Notes under the pieces: model-generated | The model's database searches: none | Told to the model about the DNA's origin: nothing | Seen by the model: the letters and a program-made list of their open reading frames with translations, nothing else | Shown: positions 14,101 through 22,697 of the stretch, one piece after another | Position numbering within the stretch: the first letter of the stretch is position 1 | Layout of the letters: every line of letters starts with the position of its first letter | DNA from: Saturnia japonica | Taxonomy: Eukaryota; Arthropoda; Insecta; Lepidoptera; Saturniidae | Reading direction: 5' to 3' | DNA length: 64,000 nucleotides | Assembly: GCA_033032175.1 (NCBI GenBank) | Contig: CM065312.1 | Location: forward strand, 248,001-312,000 | Position numbers and translations under genes: made by a program

Positions 14101-17100
14101 AAGTGCACGAGTGCACAGTTGTGGGGGAGGAGCTGGAATAGTGATTTCCTCATCAGGGCTGTCGTCGTCGTGAGTCGGCTCCATGGGATCGTACTTGTCC
14201 GTGTCAATGACGAGGTCCGGGTCACTCCTTTCATCTTCAGATTTGTCCAAGTCAGTGCCAGTGTCAAAGCCGAAAACGGGAGGGTCTGGAAGCGGACGGC
14301 AAGGCTGCAACGCGGGTAACTGTGCCTCTTCAATAAATGAATCCGGTCGGCGAAGTGGTGAACGGAGAGGAACTTGGGATTGGGCACCACCAGTGCGCAT
14401 GTCAAGAGGATCGTCGAAACCGCCAAATGAATGCCGATGGAGGGGAGGCGCTGAGGGGCGTGCAGCAGGCGGGGCGCCGTAAGGTCGCCAAGAAACGGGC
14501 CCGACGGAGTGAACAGGCCCAGTGAGGTGAATAGGCCCGACAGGGTGGGCAGGCACGTCATTTTGTCGTGAGCCTGAGTGGGGAAATCCACGGTTTGAAT
14601 CGGAATACCTTCGGTTGCGGTCGAACTGTAGCTCATCGGTAGCCGGAAGCCGGTGTGTACGCCGTACGTAGTCTGCAAACATTTCTGGCTCGTCGCGGTG
14701 CCCGGTATCATTTCGGTGAAACTGACGATTTTGAGGAGCGCCCGGGTAATCGCCCTCATTATAGCTACCACGACCGAAGCCAGTTGTACCTCGCTCGCGG
14801 TGGTAATTACCGCGGTAGCCACCACCCCAACCACCGCCGCCACCTCGCGAGTGACCCGGGTACGATGGCACCGTTTTCGCCCCTTCCACTCCCTTCGACA
14901 GATCGAGCCTAGCTTCCTGTCCATTGTTCTTCGACGGCTTCTTCGGAGTGCCATTTGGGCTAGTTTCGAGTTTTATATTAACGTTTCCACCGACAGAGAT
15001 TGATAAAACAGATTTTTTTGAGTGTAGAAGTGTCTGACTTTCCAGAATGCTGGAAAGAAAGTCTGGTGCCGAAGACGTATGAGGGGGTGATGGAATAGTC
15101 ACAATTTTTCTTCGCGCCTGTAATGTGAATAGTTAGTTGTTAGGCAATGGTAACATAACTTGCGTAGCTTCAAATTGAGGCGCTGTAGTTTAGGAAGACT
15201 CGCTCGTGAAACAAAAACTTGTACTGTCAGGTACTTGCTGGTATTTAACTTGTGTACATTTTTATGTTGTGAAGTTATTAATATCGTCACAAATTCTTAC
15301 GTTCTTAAGACAATGCTTTTGTTTAGTGCTGTAACACAATGATCGTTAAGATAACATGGTACCATTTTGTCAATGATATACATATATAGAAGAAAAATGT
15401 AAAGGCTTATTCACACATTGACAAATCGATATTTTTCCGGGTCGTGATTCGAAGTTTCGTTTTATTTTTTCAGTCGCACTAAACCCCTTATGACCGTATT
15501 TACACGCTCACGAATCGTGAGAAACATTCTGTATAAATAAAATGAAAGAGGTTTATGTTGCCTGTCTACTTATACTAAGCGAGGCTGCGGAGCTGTGTTG
15601 CGAGTCATTCAAAGTGGTTCACGACTCGCAAAATAGAGACATAGGTATCGAAAGTCGAAATTTCAATCTAATTTTTGTTTTAAAGGATGATAGATCATAG
15701 TTCAAATCATTTTTATTCTCAAACTAGCTGTGCCTCACGGTTTCACCCGTGTAGGCAATTTTTTATACTTTGTGTAAAACTATCGACAGTTTTATGAGGA
15801 ACTAGCTGTGTCCGTGGCTTCGCTCACGCGGACTACAGAATGCCCGCGCGAATCTTCCTCCCCCACTCCCGGCTAGTTTAAAGACAAAAATAATTATTTT
15901 AGGTGTTCATTAGAAGATAGATGTATACTCTCCTAGACTTTTTTGTAGGTCTTTTTAATGCCTACAATTATCTAGTAAAATAATTTGCCATATCTCTTAT
16001 GGTTTTCTCAGCGTAAGCTATTTAAGCACCAGAATTGATTCACCTTGACAAGTTTTTTTTATTGGTGCGGAATCATAATTATTTTTCTAAAATAAAAGTA
16101 GCCTAAGTTACTTCCTATAACATCAGGTATCTATCAGTGAAAGTCCCGTCAAAATCGGTCCAATCGTTTCGGAGATTATCCGGAACAAACAGACAGACAA
16201 AAATTTTAAAAATGGGTGCTTTGTAATATGTATTGTATATACTTTCATATGTATTTAGTAAAAAACTGTTATTTTGACATTACAAACATACACTTTAATT
16301 TTATTAATTATAAATATAAATTATTTTTTCAAATTATAATATAACCTATGTTACTCGCTGATACTGTCGCTTTATATTGGTGAAAAAATTATTAAAATCG
16401 ATCCAAAGTTTTTGAGTTTATTAATCACAAACCTTTCCTCTTTATAATATTGGTGTCGACAAATTTCGAAATAGAGTCAAAATAGTATTGGAGAAAAATA
16501 ATTAAATTTATTTATTCTATGGAAAAATTCTAGTGTTATTTTATTGTATTACTCGAAAAGTTATCAGTTGAGCAGCTTCTAGTGGATATTTTGTTGTAGA
16601 TTCAGGTGTTCTGAATATCAAATAATAACAAACATGTCCGTCGACGTTCGAGTTCTTTAGGTGCAAAGTGGCTAATTTTTCCGAGGTGTATTTTTCAAAG
16701 AACAACTTAATAACTTTTGATTATAGATAAACTTTGATAAAGTCAATAGTTACATAGGATCTAATCGGTACATTGACTGCTTTGAATGCAAACATAGCCG
16801 AAATTGCGAATGGTATAGGACCAGATGGGTTCCCAGATCACAGATAGAACCAAGTGACATTCAGAAGTTACTTCAATCGCAAGATGAAGGATTTGACTGA
16901 AACCGACTTGGAAGAAATGTTAAATTCACAGCCCATTGAGGAAGAGGCTTCAACAAGCACGGGAAATGACATTTCATTTGTAAAATCATAGTCAAGGTTT
17001 AAGAATGGCAAATGAGCTTTGTGATTTCTTTATGAAAATTGATCCATTTATGGAACGAAGTCTTATTTTTAAGAGGCAAATTGCCAATGCCACTGCGGAA

Positions 17101-20100
17101 TATGAGTCTGAATTGAAGGAACTTTTAAAAACTGCCAAGCAAGAAAAAATTACAAAATTCTTTAAACCATTGCCTAAGCCTGAAGATAATAATTAATCAA
17201 TATGGGCAAAAACTTCAATTAAATTCTTTTTTTTTTAATATATACTTGTTTTTTATTTTGTCATCTAGGCACGTATAATCCTATATAAATTACCACTCCA
17301 TATTCACGGTTTCCGTATTCGCGGCATATTTACGGAAAATATACCCCGCGAATAAAGAGCTTTTACTACATTAGCATAAAAGCAGATATTCTGAATCCTA
17401 AATACAAATACACGTGTCCAAACATTTCCAGCCGCAACCTAGCACACTTATTCATTTTTATTATAAGGTTCGTAGTAGCGTAATATCTGCAACAGCAAGT
17501 ACTTCTATATCAAGTAAAAGTTGCTAAAGTATAAAATTTCAAATTTAATAATCAAAAAAATTTGATTTTGTGTTATGGGAAAAAAAATTCTTCAATATTA
17601 TAATTAGGAATTTGTATTTTAATAAAAGTTGTTATGTTCAAGTTTCATAATAAATTAATAAAAATCCGATAGAAATTCCTGTCCCTATTTTTCAAATCTT
17701 GACCCACTGTGCGGCGGCGGGCTTGTTGTACGGACCCATATCTCCGCTCCGCATAAAAATGTATGAAATTCGATTAAAACTCCCAAGCCCATGTCAACTG
17801 ATGCGGAGATGATATTTTTATGCGATACTATTTGTCGACAAAACTCGGCAACCTCGCTCCGCTTCCTCGCTTCGCTTCCTCGCTTCGCATTAGTGGATTG
17901 GCAGCCTAAGTATTGTGCACGCATCACGCAAAACCTACTCGATAGATTTTTATCAAATTTGTTTTGTTTTACTTCATAGACAATTCACCCTTATTTAAAA
18001 AAAAATATCACAATATGTTCATAAGCAATAATTCTGTAGATAACGCGTATAGAGCCACAGGCACAGCTAGTCACGAATACGTTCAGCGCATATAAATAAC
18101 GAATCGTCAATGAGGGATGGTACCCATGTGTGAAGTGGTCATAATAATTCATCAAAATACTTTGAGATAAAAAACTTAACCATAATCGTGTGTATCTTTA
18201 ATACTTTTTTGAAATTTGATTATGGAATTGAATTATTAATTATTTCAATGAAAAAAGTAAGATATTATTATATACAGGTTGAGCCTGCGGCTCCGCACTC
18301 GTTAACTACAGAATTATCAAGATATTGTGATATATTTTTTTAAACATAAGGACCAAGATCTTTTTTACAAGGTACAGGAACGCGCTTGATCTCATTCTCA
18401 CCACATGGTAAGTGAAGATATGGCTGATAATAAATTGTGATAAAAAAGGTGATTTTCCGTGATGCGCGCACAAGGCGAACCACAATCATATTATTTTTAG
18501 GAGTAGACCTTATTCAAAGTTAAACTACGGAAGCACCACTGCTAAACTATTTATGCTACAAAGTAGTAGTAGAAATGGACTATTTTATGCTTGCGTCAGT
18601 GAAAATACTTTTGACATTGAGTGAGTACAATTTGTATTCCTGCGACCCAACACAAGCTTCAGTACAGTTTACAGAACTTTATCATGTAAAATATCACCCA
18701 TTATACTTTATTTATTTTTATTCTTCATTTGATAGCTCTTTGTATTGAACAGTATATGTATTGTCAGTATTGAAAATTCAAGAAAGGCTACTAACACAAT
18801 ACAAACATATAACTAATTTGTTATAAAACAGGACAAGAACAGACCTGTCTGTGTGCACTGAGCAAGTTAGAGGTGGAGCGAATAGCAATTGCTGTGCTGG
18901 CACCTTCGGAAATTTCGTGTTCTTCATCTGAAAAATAGTCGAGTTGATTTGGATTCCCAAGGAGGCTTAAAGAGGGTATCCCAGCCCTCTGACGTTGGAT
19001 ACAAAGATTTTGAACTTCATTGCTAGCCGTGGATACTTGTGATAAATCCTGTTTGTGATCCATTTTTAATGTGGCCAGCTTGGCCCGAACACTCTCACGC
19101 ACATGCTTCTGTCGAGCGGCAGTCCGCGATTGTCGTTTTTTTACCTGTAAAAAAAAAAAATTCTCCTTCAACAATCAACAGCTTTAACCATCTCTTTAAA
19201 TTTCTTGAATATTACAAAATGGGAATTATTGAAATATATAGTTATCTGTGGTAAACAGTAGTCTGCTAGAAGAAGAGACCATATCTGTACAAGTAATGAG
19301 TGAATCAAAATATGCACACACGAAAGAACGAATGTGTTAGATCTGCTTCAAATTGTTTTTTTTCTTACAAAATATTTGTTCTTTACTAGTCTATACAATT
19401 AATAAAATTAAAGTGTATGTTTGTAATGCCAAAAGAACAGTTTTTTTACTAAATGCATATGAAAGTAAATACAATAACTATAACAAAAAGCCCATTTTTA
19501 AATTCTTGTTTGTCTGTCTGTCTGTCTGTTTGCTCCAGGTAATCTCCAAAACGGTTAGATTGATTTTGACGGGACTTTCACTGATAAATAGCTGATGATA
19601 TAGGAAATAACTTAGGCTACTTTTATTTTAGAAATAGAATTAGGGTTTTGCACATATAAAAAAAAATTGGTCATGGTGAATCAATTCGGGCACTTAAATG
19701 GCTTATGCTGAGTAAACCATAAGAGATATAGCAAATTAATGTACTAAATAATCATAGGCATTAAAAAGACCTAAAAAATAGCCGGGAGCAGGGAGCAAGA
19801 TTTGTGCGGGCATTCTGTAGTCCATGTGAGCGAAGCCACGGGCACAGCTAGTGTTAAACTAAGTAGTGTTTATCTATTAATATATAAGAGTACTAACTTT
19901 TTTCTTAATTTTGCTTTTGAATTTTTTTACCACAGGATATTTACTATTTTTATCCACATTATACTCTACTATTACAGTTTTGTTTCTTCGTTTATTATAT
20001 TTCTTACGACGTGGTGCATCGGAGCCAGTTGTCCTGCGTCTTATTGTGCTGTATGAATTAGAACCAGCAGTAGAACTAGATTCTCGTGAAGTTGATGGAC

Positions 20101-21606
20101 CACTGGCTAAATAATTATTTTCTGTTCGGTGGTGTACTGATGTTGATGGTCCGTTTGTATCACTATGTCTTTGAGACCTCCTAACATTTCGGGGCACTCT
20201 TAGAGGTGAAGGTCTAGGCCCCATTGGACATAAAAAATCAAAGTCTATATTTAAAATAAGGTCCTCAATTTCTAAAAAATCCACCTCTTCAGCACCCTCA
20301 CCACAATATGGACAATGCCAGTCACCAATTGGAATCTATAACAATAAATAATTTATAGAAAATTTTTAATAGTTAAAGTGAATTAATTAGCCTTTTAAAT
20401 ATTAATTATTATAAGATATTATAAGTACATATAAATAATTACCTGAGAGAGAGGCGGGTTTAAGCACTGCATATGGTATCCAAGGTCACATCCATCACAT
20501 AACAACATTGTGTCTTCATTATCAGAATCCCCACAAATCTGTACACCAACAATTAATGAATTAGCTGATTGCATCAATAAATATGCATAAACATTGAGTT
20601 ATTAATTATTATTTTGGGACCTATACCACATTAATAATAGGATAAACAACTTTCCTTCAACTATAGCCAGTTCACTAATTCACAAATACTGACACTATTC
20701 TGTGGCCAATCTGGTTGCAGCTCAGGAATACTTAAAACTGCCTATCATTTCAAAATCCCACCATTTCTACACATAACTCAATCATTTACTTTCATGAAAA
20801 TACACAAGCTCACTATCACCAGACTATGTATATTTTGTGATGTTAAACATAAATATGTTATTTAACTATTTACTGATGTGAATGTGTATGTTAATGAATC
20901 CTAATCTTATATGAATTGACAGCTTTAACTTACCTGACAAATTCTTGAATCAAAAAGAAGAATAGTATCTACTGAAGATCTACGTGGCATCACATTCACT
21001 GGTTCAGTGCGTAGAACACGTCCACCTGCACATGCTCGTACAACAATGGAATTAAATGATAATCGATCCACTGGACATGTGTTCACACTTTTTGACCATT
21101 CAGTAATACAATCCAAACAGAAGATATGCTCACAAGTCTGAGGCGTCCCCACCTCCTGATCAGTGAATCTCATAAGGCAAATGGAACACTTCTCAGAGTT
21201 GCCTTCAGAGCTGTCTGACGCAAATCCCGAGACGTGTTTAGAGGTTGCCGCCGCGGGATTATTTGGGCTTTTAGAAACATCTTTTGAGACATCGCTGTCG
21301 TTATCAGAATCCCGAAGCTGTGGCAATATCCGAATACGGCGCGTGAACGGACGACCCACAGAACTTCCGCTACTATCGGTGTCCTCATCACTTACCACCT
21401 GAAACGTAACGATCACAGACTAATATCAACTATTTTACGTGGAGTAACAATCACGAGCAGTTTGTTATGTGAATCACCCTCATTCTTTTCCGACGTGCTG
21501 CGTGTGGAACGACGCCATCGTCGCTCTCAGAGTCTGAGGTCGAAGCGAGCGCTGTCACCCGCCTGATTGTACGCCCAGGAGGCAGTTCCTCGCCGTCGTC
21601 ACTCAT
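2064..21606 (-). CDS. PHRF1: PHRF1, PHD and RING finger domain-containing protein (ten coding exons)
   Basis: Coding exons: 21606-21478, 21398-20934, 20538-20443, 20335-19898, 19144-18845, 15117-10937, 10748-10241, 5570-5476, 2633-2505, 2168-2064. All junctions are GT/AG and phases agree, giving about 2,148 residues if one base is added in exon 6. Domain order is RING (about residues 114-154, CSIC...CPVD), PHD finger (about 197-241, [12 protein letters not shown]), basic and Ser-rich linkers, an RS-rich tract, and a C-terminal block with [16 protein letters not shown] and [11 protein letters not shown]. From memory, this order and the C-terminal block are diagnostic of animal PHRF1. The human protein is shorter (about 1,650 residues); the extra length is low-complexity sequence. 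Known role: nuclear RING-type E3 ligase; the PHD finger reads histone H3 and the C-terminal region resembles domains that bind the RNA polymerase II tail. The start is the first ATG of a short exon reading [11 protein letters not shown]. Identification is firm; small internal exons could be missed. Confidence 0.93.
2207..2247 (+). repeat. (CTAC)n microsatellite in PHRF1 intron 9
   Basis: About nine CTAC units with small interruptions, in the 336 bp intron between PHRF1 exons 10 and 9. Nothing else is seen in that intron. Confidence 0.85.
2505..2633 (-). CDS. PHRF1: PHRF1 coding exon 9 (conserved C-terminal block)
   Basis: 43 codons from acceptor tttgtag to donor AAG|gtacag. It reads [19 protein letters not shown] and then [19 protein letters not shown]. 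From memory this closely matches the human end (MKKLHMQERAVEEVK and [16 protein letters not shown]). The helical block is thought to act like an SRI domain, contacting the phosphorylated RNA polymerase II tail. Confidence 0.95.
3298..3440 (+). repeat. Lepidopteran-type dispersed repeat (5' part)
   Basis: It starts CTAGCTGACCCGCGCAACTT and continues CGTCTGCGTC, the head motif of a repeat family common in moth and butterfly introns as I remember them. The 3' limit is uncertain. Confidence 0.55.
3540..4440 (-). mobile_element. CR1/Jockey-like non-LTR retrotransposon, 5'-truncated fragment
   Basis: The minus-strand frame from about 4440 to a stop at 3878 encodes the end of a reverse transcriptase protein: [14 protein letters not shown], then [14 protein letters not shown], then [15 protein letters not shown]. 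This is the thumb and post-RT region of LINE proteins. Catalytic RT motifs are absent because the 5' part is missing. The region below 3878 is taken as 3' UTR, with loose limits. It lies in PHRF1 intron 8, same strand as the gene. Confidence 0.72.
5476..5570 (-). CDS. PHRF1: PHRF1 coding exon 8
   Basis: 95 bp from acceptor ccctgcag to donor AAA|gtaagt. Entering in phase 1, the split codon gives Gly and the exon reads [19 protein letters not shown] and on to [11 protein letters not shown], leaving in phase 0. Phase agreement with exons 7 and 9 supports it although it is too short to be found by length. Confidence 0.87.
5636..5695 (-). other. Exon-like 60 bp segment of unknown origin
   Basis: It is flanked by a usable acceptor (attcggag) and a strong donor (CGG|gtaagt) and reads [20 protein letters not shown]. 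It is multiple-of-three in length but in PHRF1 phase 1 it would give a stop, so it is not part of the main PHRF1 transcript. It could be an exon fragment from another gene. Confidence 0.3.
5735..5892 (+). repeat. Dispersed repeat shared with 57760-57931
   Basis: Both copies share TGCTACAGT(A/G)CTCCCG, GACGTTCGG and the 20-base string AACTTGAATTGGTGTACCAG in the same order and spacing. The type of element is unknown. Confidence 0.6.
6228..7708. mobile_element. Possible DNA transposon with about 30 bp inverted ends
   Basis: The left end (ATGAGGCATATAAAATT then AAACCTGGCAATCGCC) is matched in inverse by the right end (rc ATGAGACATATAAAAAC then AAACCTGGCAATCTCC). A direct repeat of AATCTCCAATGT occurs inside at about 6408 and 7491. 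No transposase frame is seen, so it would be non-autonomous. Limits are approximate. Confidence 0.45.
7140..7310 (+). repeat. SINE-like dispersed repeat
   Basis: It starts ACAGGTATGCGCTTGGCTTC and continues TTACCTGATGGTAAGTAAAG. A related stretch occurs at about 18373-18440 (ACAGGAACGCGCTTGATCTC, CATGGTAAGTGAAG). I remember this motif from many lepidopteran introns. Confidence 0.5.
8560..9110 (+). pseudogene. hAT-like transposase remnant
   Basis: Broken frames end with [19 protein letters not shown], which matches the C-terminal dimerisation motif of hAT-type transposases (KYAPVTSVDVERSFS-like). Upstream pieces are separated by stops. Only the 3' end of the gene is present and no terminal repeats were found. 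Confidence 0.6.
10241..10748 (-). CDS. PHRF1: PHRF1 coding exon 7 (Pro/Ala-rich)
   Basis: 508 bp from acceptor ttcgtag to donor CAAG|gtgagc, entering in phase 0 and leaving in phase 1. It encodes a Pro/Ala-rich region and then [14 protein letters not shown] and [14 protein letters not shown], a conserved-looking patch before the C-terminal block. The open frame beyond the donor ([11 protein letters not shown]) is intron read-through and was left out because exon 8 fits the phase exactly. Confidence 0.88.
10749..10936 (-). other. PHRF1 intron 6
   Basis: A short 188 bp intron (gttagt...gtag) with no visible element. The other short introns are 20336-20442 and 20539-20933, with nothing recognisable, and 21399-21477. 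Confidence 0.75.
10937..15117 (-). CDS. PHRF1: PHRF1 coding exon 6, large acidic/RS-rich exon with one frameshift
   Basis: A single 4,181 bp exon from acceptor attacag (15118) to donor AAG|gttagt. The first part (to about 13029) has [14 protein letters not shown], conserved in PHRF1, then a Gly/Arg patch, Pro-rich segments and Asp/Glu stretches. The second part has Lys-rich blocks, a long SPTPRRR-type tract (about 12415-11640) and a Pro-rich tail ending SPIEK. The two halves are in different frames: 4,181 is not a multiple of 3, and the frame changes in an AAAAA run at about 13025-13029. With six As the text reads on smoothly (DSPPTKK then DSPKRNSE). This is either an assembly base error or a real disabling mutation; the intact flanking exons favour the former. 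Confidence 0.9.
11640..12415 (-). repeat. Coding repeat: RS/SPTPRRR tract in PHRF1 exon 6
   Basis: Repeated [14 protein letters not shown] and SISPRRR heptad-like units run for about 120 residues, followed by a looser Arg/Ser/Pro region. Such RS tracts are typical of splicing- and transcription-linked nuclear proteins and are phosphorylated by SR-type kinases. On the plus strand the region makes long spurious GC-rich open frames. Confidence 0.85.
15796..16310 (+). repeat. Lepidopteran-type dispersed repeat, full-length-like copy
   Basis: It starts CTAGCTGTGTCCGTGGCTTC, passes through TTTTTGTAGGTCTTTTTAAT and CAATCGTTTCGGAGAT, and ends TTTTATTAATTA, about 515 bp. The same order is found at 50070-50495 and 52020-52530 on this strand and 19390-19860 and 44828-45190 on the other. 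No protein is encoded; the class is not clear. Confidence 0.75.
16640..17350 (+). pseudogene. pogo/Tigger-like transposase, C-terminal remnant
   Basis: Broken frames read [20 protein letters not shown], then an open frame 17005-17196 with [20 protein letters not shown] and [13 protein letters not shown]. This is the acidic tail of pogo/Tigger-family transposases. The last segment fits a PCNA-binding PIP box (Q..I..FF). A stop before 17005 splits the frame. Sequence at 17300-17350 (ACGGTTTCCGTATTCGCGG) resembles the end region of such elements. The DDE core is missing. Confidence 0.65.
18845..19144 (-). CDS. PHRF1: PHRF1 coding exon 5
   Basis: 100 codons from a long pyrimidine tract (ttttttttacag) to donor gtctgt, phase 0. 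It opens [19 protein letters not shown] and contains [17 protein letters not shown], which matches the remembered human segment around SLFGDPYELDPF. That conserved patch after the PHD finger supports PHRF1 over other RING-PHD proteins. Confidence 0.92.
19145..19897 (-). other. PHRF1 intron 4, mostly one inverted lepidopteran-type repeat
   Basis: The stretch 19390-19860 is the reverse complement of the 15796-16310 repeat, ending GAAGCCACGGGCACAGCTAG at the right. The remaining 245 bp near exon 5 is AT-rich with nothing visible. Confidence 0.7.
19390..19860 (-). repeat. Lepidopteran-type dispersed repeat, inverted copy
   Basis: Reading the minus strand gives CTAGCTGTGCCCGTGGCTTC at the start and CGTTTTGGAGATTACCTGGA near the end, the same family as 15796-16310. 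It sits in PHRF1 intron 4, in line with the gene. Confidence 0.75.
19898..20335 (-). CDS. PHRF1: PHRF1 coding exon 4 (end of PHD finger, basic linker)
   Basis: 146 codons from acceptor ttatag to donor gttagt, phase 0. It opens [14 protein letters not shown], closing the PHD finger, then runs through a Ser/Arg-rich region to a basic stretch ([12 protein letters not shown] and KFKSKIKKK) that could be a nuclear localisation signal. The basic end continues in exon 5, as in other PHRF1 proteins. Confidence 0.93.
20443..20538 (-). CDS. PHRF1: PHRF1 coding exon 3 (core of PHD finger)
   Basis: 32 codons, phase 0 at both ends, acceptor tgtacag and donor gtaatt. It reads [18 protein letters not shown] and continues [11 protein letters not shown], the central zinc ligands of a C4HC3 PHD finger. 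The last Cys pair (HCPYC) is in exon 4. The exon is too small to be found by ORF length alone. Confidence 0.95.
20934..21398 (-). CDS. PHRF1: PHRF1 coding exon 2 (RING finger)
   Basis: 155 codons from acceptor cgtttcag to donor gtaagt, phase 0 on both sides. An acidic Ser-rich stretch leads into a C3HC4 RING: CSIC, then CEHIFCLDC, then CPVD. This is the E2-binding fold of the predicted ubiquitin ligase. The exon ends RICQ; the Cys three residues before the end begins the PHD finger completed in the next two exons. Confidence 0.93.
21478..21606 (-). CDS. PHRF1: PHRF1 coding exon 1 (start codon)
   Basis: 43 codons starting [11 protein letters not shown] and ending KRMR, in phase 0 before the donor gtgatt. 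The exon is rich in Ser, Asp and Glu. The ATG at 21606-21604 is the only one in this exon upstream of the RING exon, so it is taken as the start. A 5' UTR would lie above 21606; no TATA box is obvious there. Confidence 0.8.
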
Positions 21607-22438
21607 CACGGCAATTTCACGGCGTCGAGTCTACCGAACGCGACACGAATCCACTTGTAAAGGTGGAAACGACCTCCCTAGTTTCTCAGTCGAAACTTTC
21701 GAAATGAAGCCATTTAAATTCATTCGATCAACAAAGCAAATCAGAGCCCTAAAGCTAGTTTTATTTATAATAAAAATACGGCATACGCGTTAAAAAAATT
21801 AAATTATATTCTAGTATTTTGACAGCAAACCGCTATAGATAGTCATTCGGCCATTTTCTTTTCTATTTTTTTTAATTATTAAAGAATAGTGACGTACTTT
21901 ATTTTAATTGAAGGAAATGCATCCTTTACAATCGACTTCAAAATAGTGATGTAAAATCATTATTCAGATTTCAATATAAAAACTCAAAATTCAAGGAGTT
22001 GCTAGATGCTCGATTAAAGTCGTAATCGTCTTACAATTATAGGATATAATACACATTTCACGCATGTACGACTCAAACCATGGAACATAAAAATCTTACG
22101 TGAAACGGAGTCATTTTTCATAAATTGTAAATTATTCATTATTTTGGATTTATAACGACAAGAAAAATACAATTTAACTTAAATGAAGCATTACAAGAAT
22201 TTAAAATAATATCTAAACGTATATATTTTTTAAATGCCATGCAAACGTTAAGGTGAAAACTAACTATCAGACGCATCCGTAAGCCGCGGCTGTAAGACAT
22301 GAGTGCCGTGACTGAAAAGTGTATGTGCAATGGCAGCTATCACTTCAGATAATTATAACTTTCATGTTTAAGAAGGAACTCTACATAAAAAAATGAAGTC
22401 TTTTAAAAGAGAAAAACTAACAACAAATAATTACATAA
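21607..22438. other. UBA3-PHRF1 intergenic region
   Basis: This holds the presumed PHRF1 5' UTR and promoter and the end of the UBA3 transcript. No TATA box or other promoter motif is convincing. Sequence is plain AT-rich with no long open frame. Confidence 0.5.
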
Positions 22439-22444
22439 TTTATT
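22439..22444 (-). other. AATAAA poly(A) signal of the UBA3 exon
   Basis: AATAAA lies 39 bp after the TAG stop on the minus strand, in AT-rich sequence. It is well placed to end the UBA3 transcript about 0.8 kb upstream of the PHRF1 start, so the two genes are tandem on the same strand. Confidence 0.6.
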
Positions 22445-22482
22445 ACACAAATAAGCATAAGTTAAATCAGTTCATAAAAAGC

Positions 22483-22697
22483 CTATCGAGACATTTCAAC
22501 ATCAATATTCTCAATGAATTTTAATTTTATTGTAATAGTATTTGGGGTAGTAACATCTGCTACTAAAATATCAACCCCATTATACAATCCCAGCTCAGTT
22601 ATTTTCTTGTTCAGGTTGTTTCTTGTCCTCAATTCAATGCTCTTGATTGATGACATATACAGTGTTTTGTTACGGCCATTTATAACAGTAGTAATAC
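22483..22697 (-). CDS. UBA3: UBA3 (NEDD8-activating enzyme E1 catalytic subunit), last coding exon only
   Basis: The exon starts after a good acceptor (ccacttttttag) with two bases of a split codon and ends at TAG, 70 residues. It contains NKTLYMSSIKSIELRTRNNL and ELGLYNGVDILVADVTTPNT. From memory this matches the human UBA3 end ([29 protein letters not shown]). This is the ubiquitin-fold domain of the NEDD8 E1, which recruits the E2 UBC12. The protein activates NEDD8 together with NAE1. No upstream UBA3 exon was recognised between here and ZC4H2; the space is filled with transposons. The exon may be the 3' end of a gene with a giant intron or a partial duplicate. Confidence 0.82.

Larger units (their letters stand above)
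15118..18844 (-). other. PHRF1 intron 5 (repeat-filled)
   Basis: 3.7 kb. It contains a lepidopteran-type repeat (15796-16310) with a second head at 15724-15765, a pogo/Tigger remnant (16640-17350), a small CGCTTCCTCGCTT tandem repeat near 17860-17890, and a SINE-like stretch at 18373-18440. Sequence at 15118-15720 and 18440-18844 shows nothing recognisable. Confidence 0.6.

Noticed and set aside
14043..14954. A 303-codon minus-strand frame inside PHRF1 exon 6
   Set aside because: It is the shifted frame of the same exon. The other frame carries the conserved [14 protein letters not shown] text and joins exon 5 in phase.
10176..15003. Many long plus-strand open frames opposite PHRF1 exons 6 and 7
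   Set aside because: They lie in GC-rich, repetitive coding sequence of the minus strand and have Arg/Ala-rich text without domains. They are shadows of the RS and Pro-rich codons.
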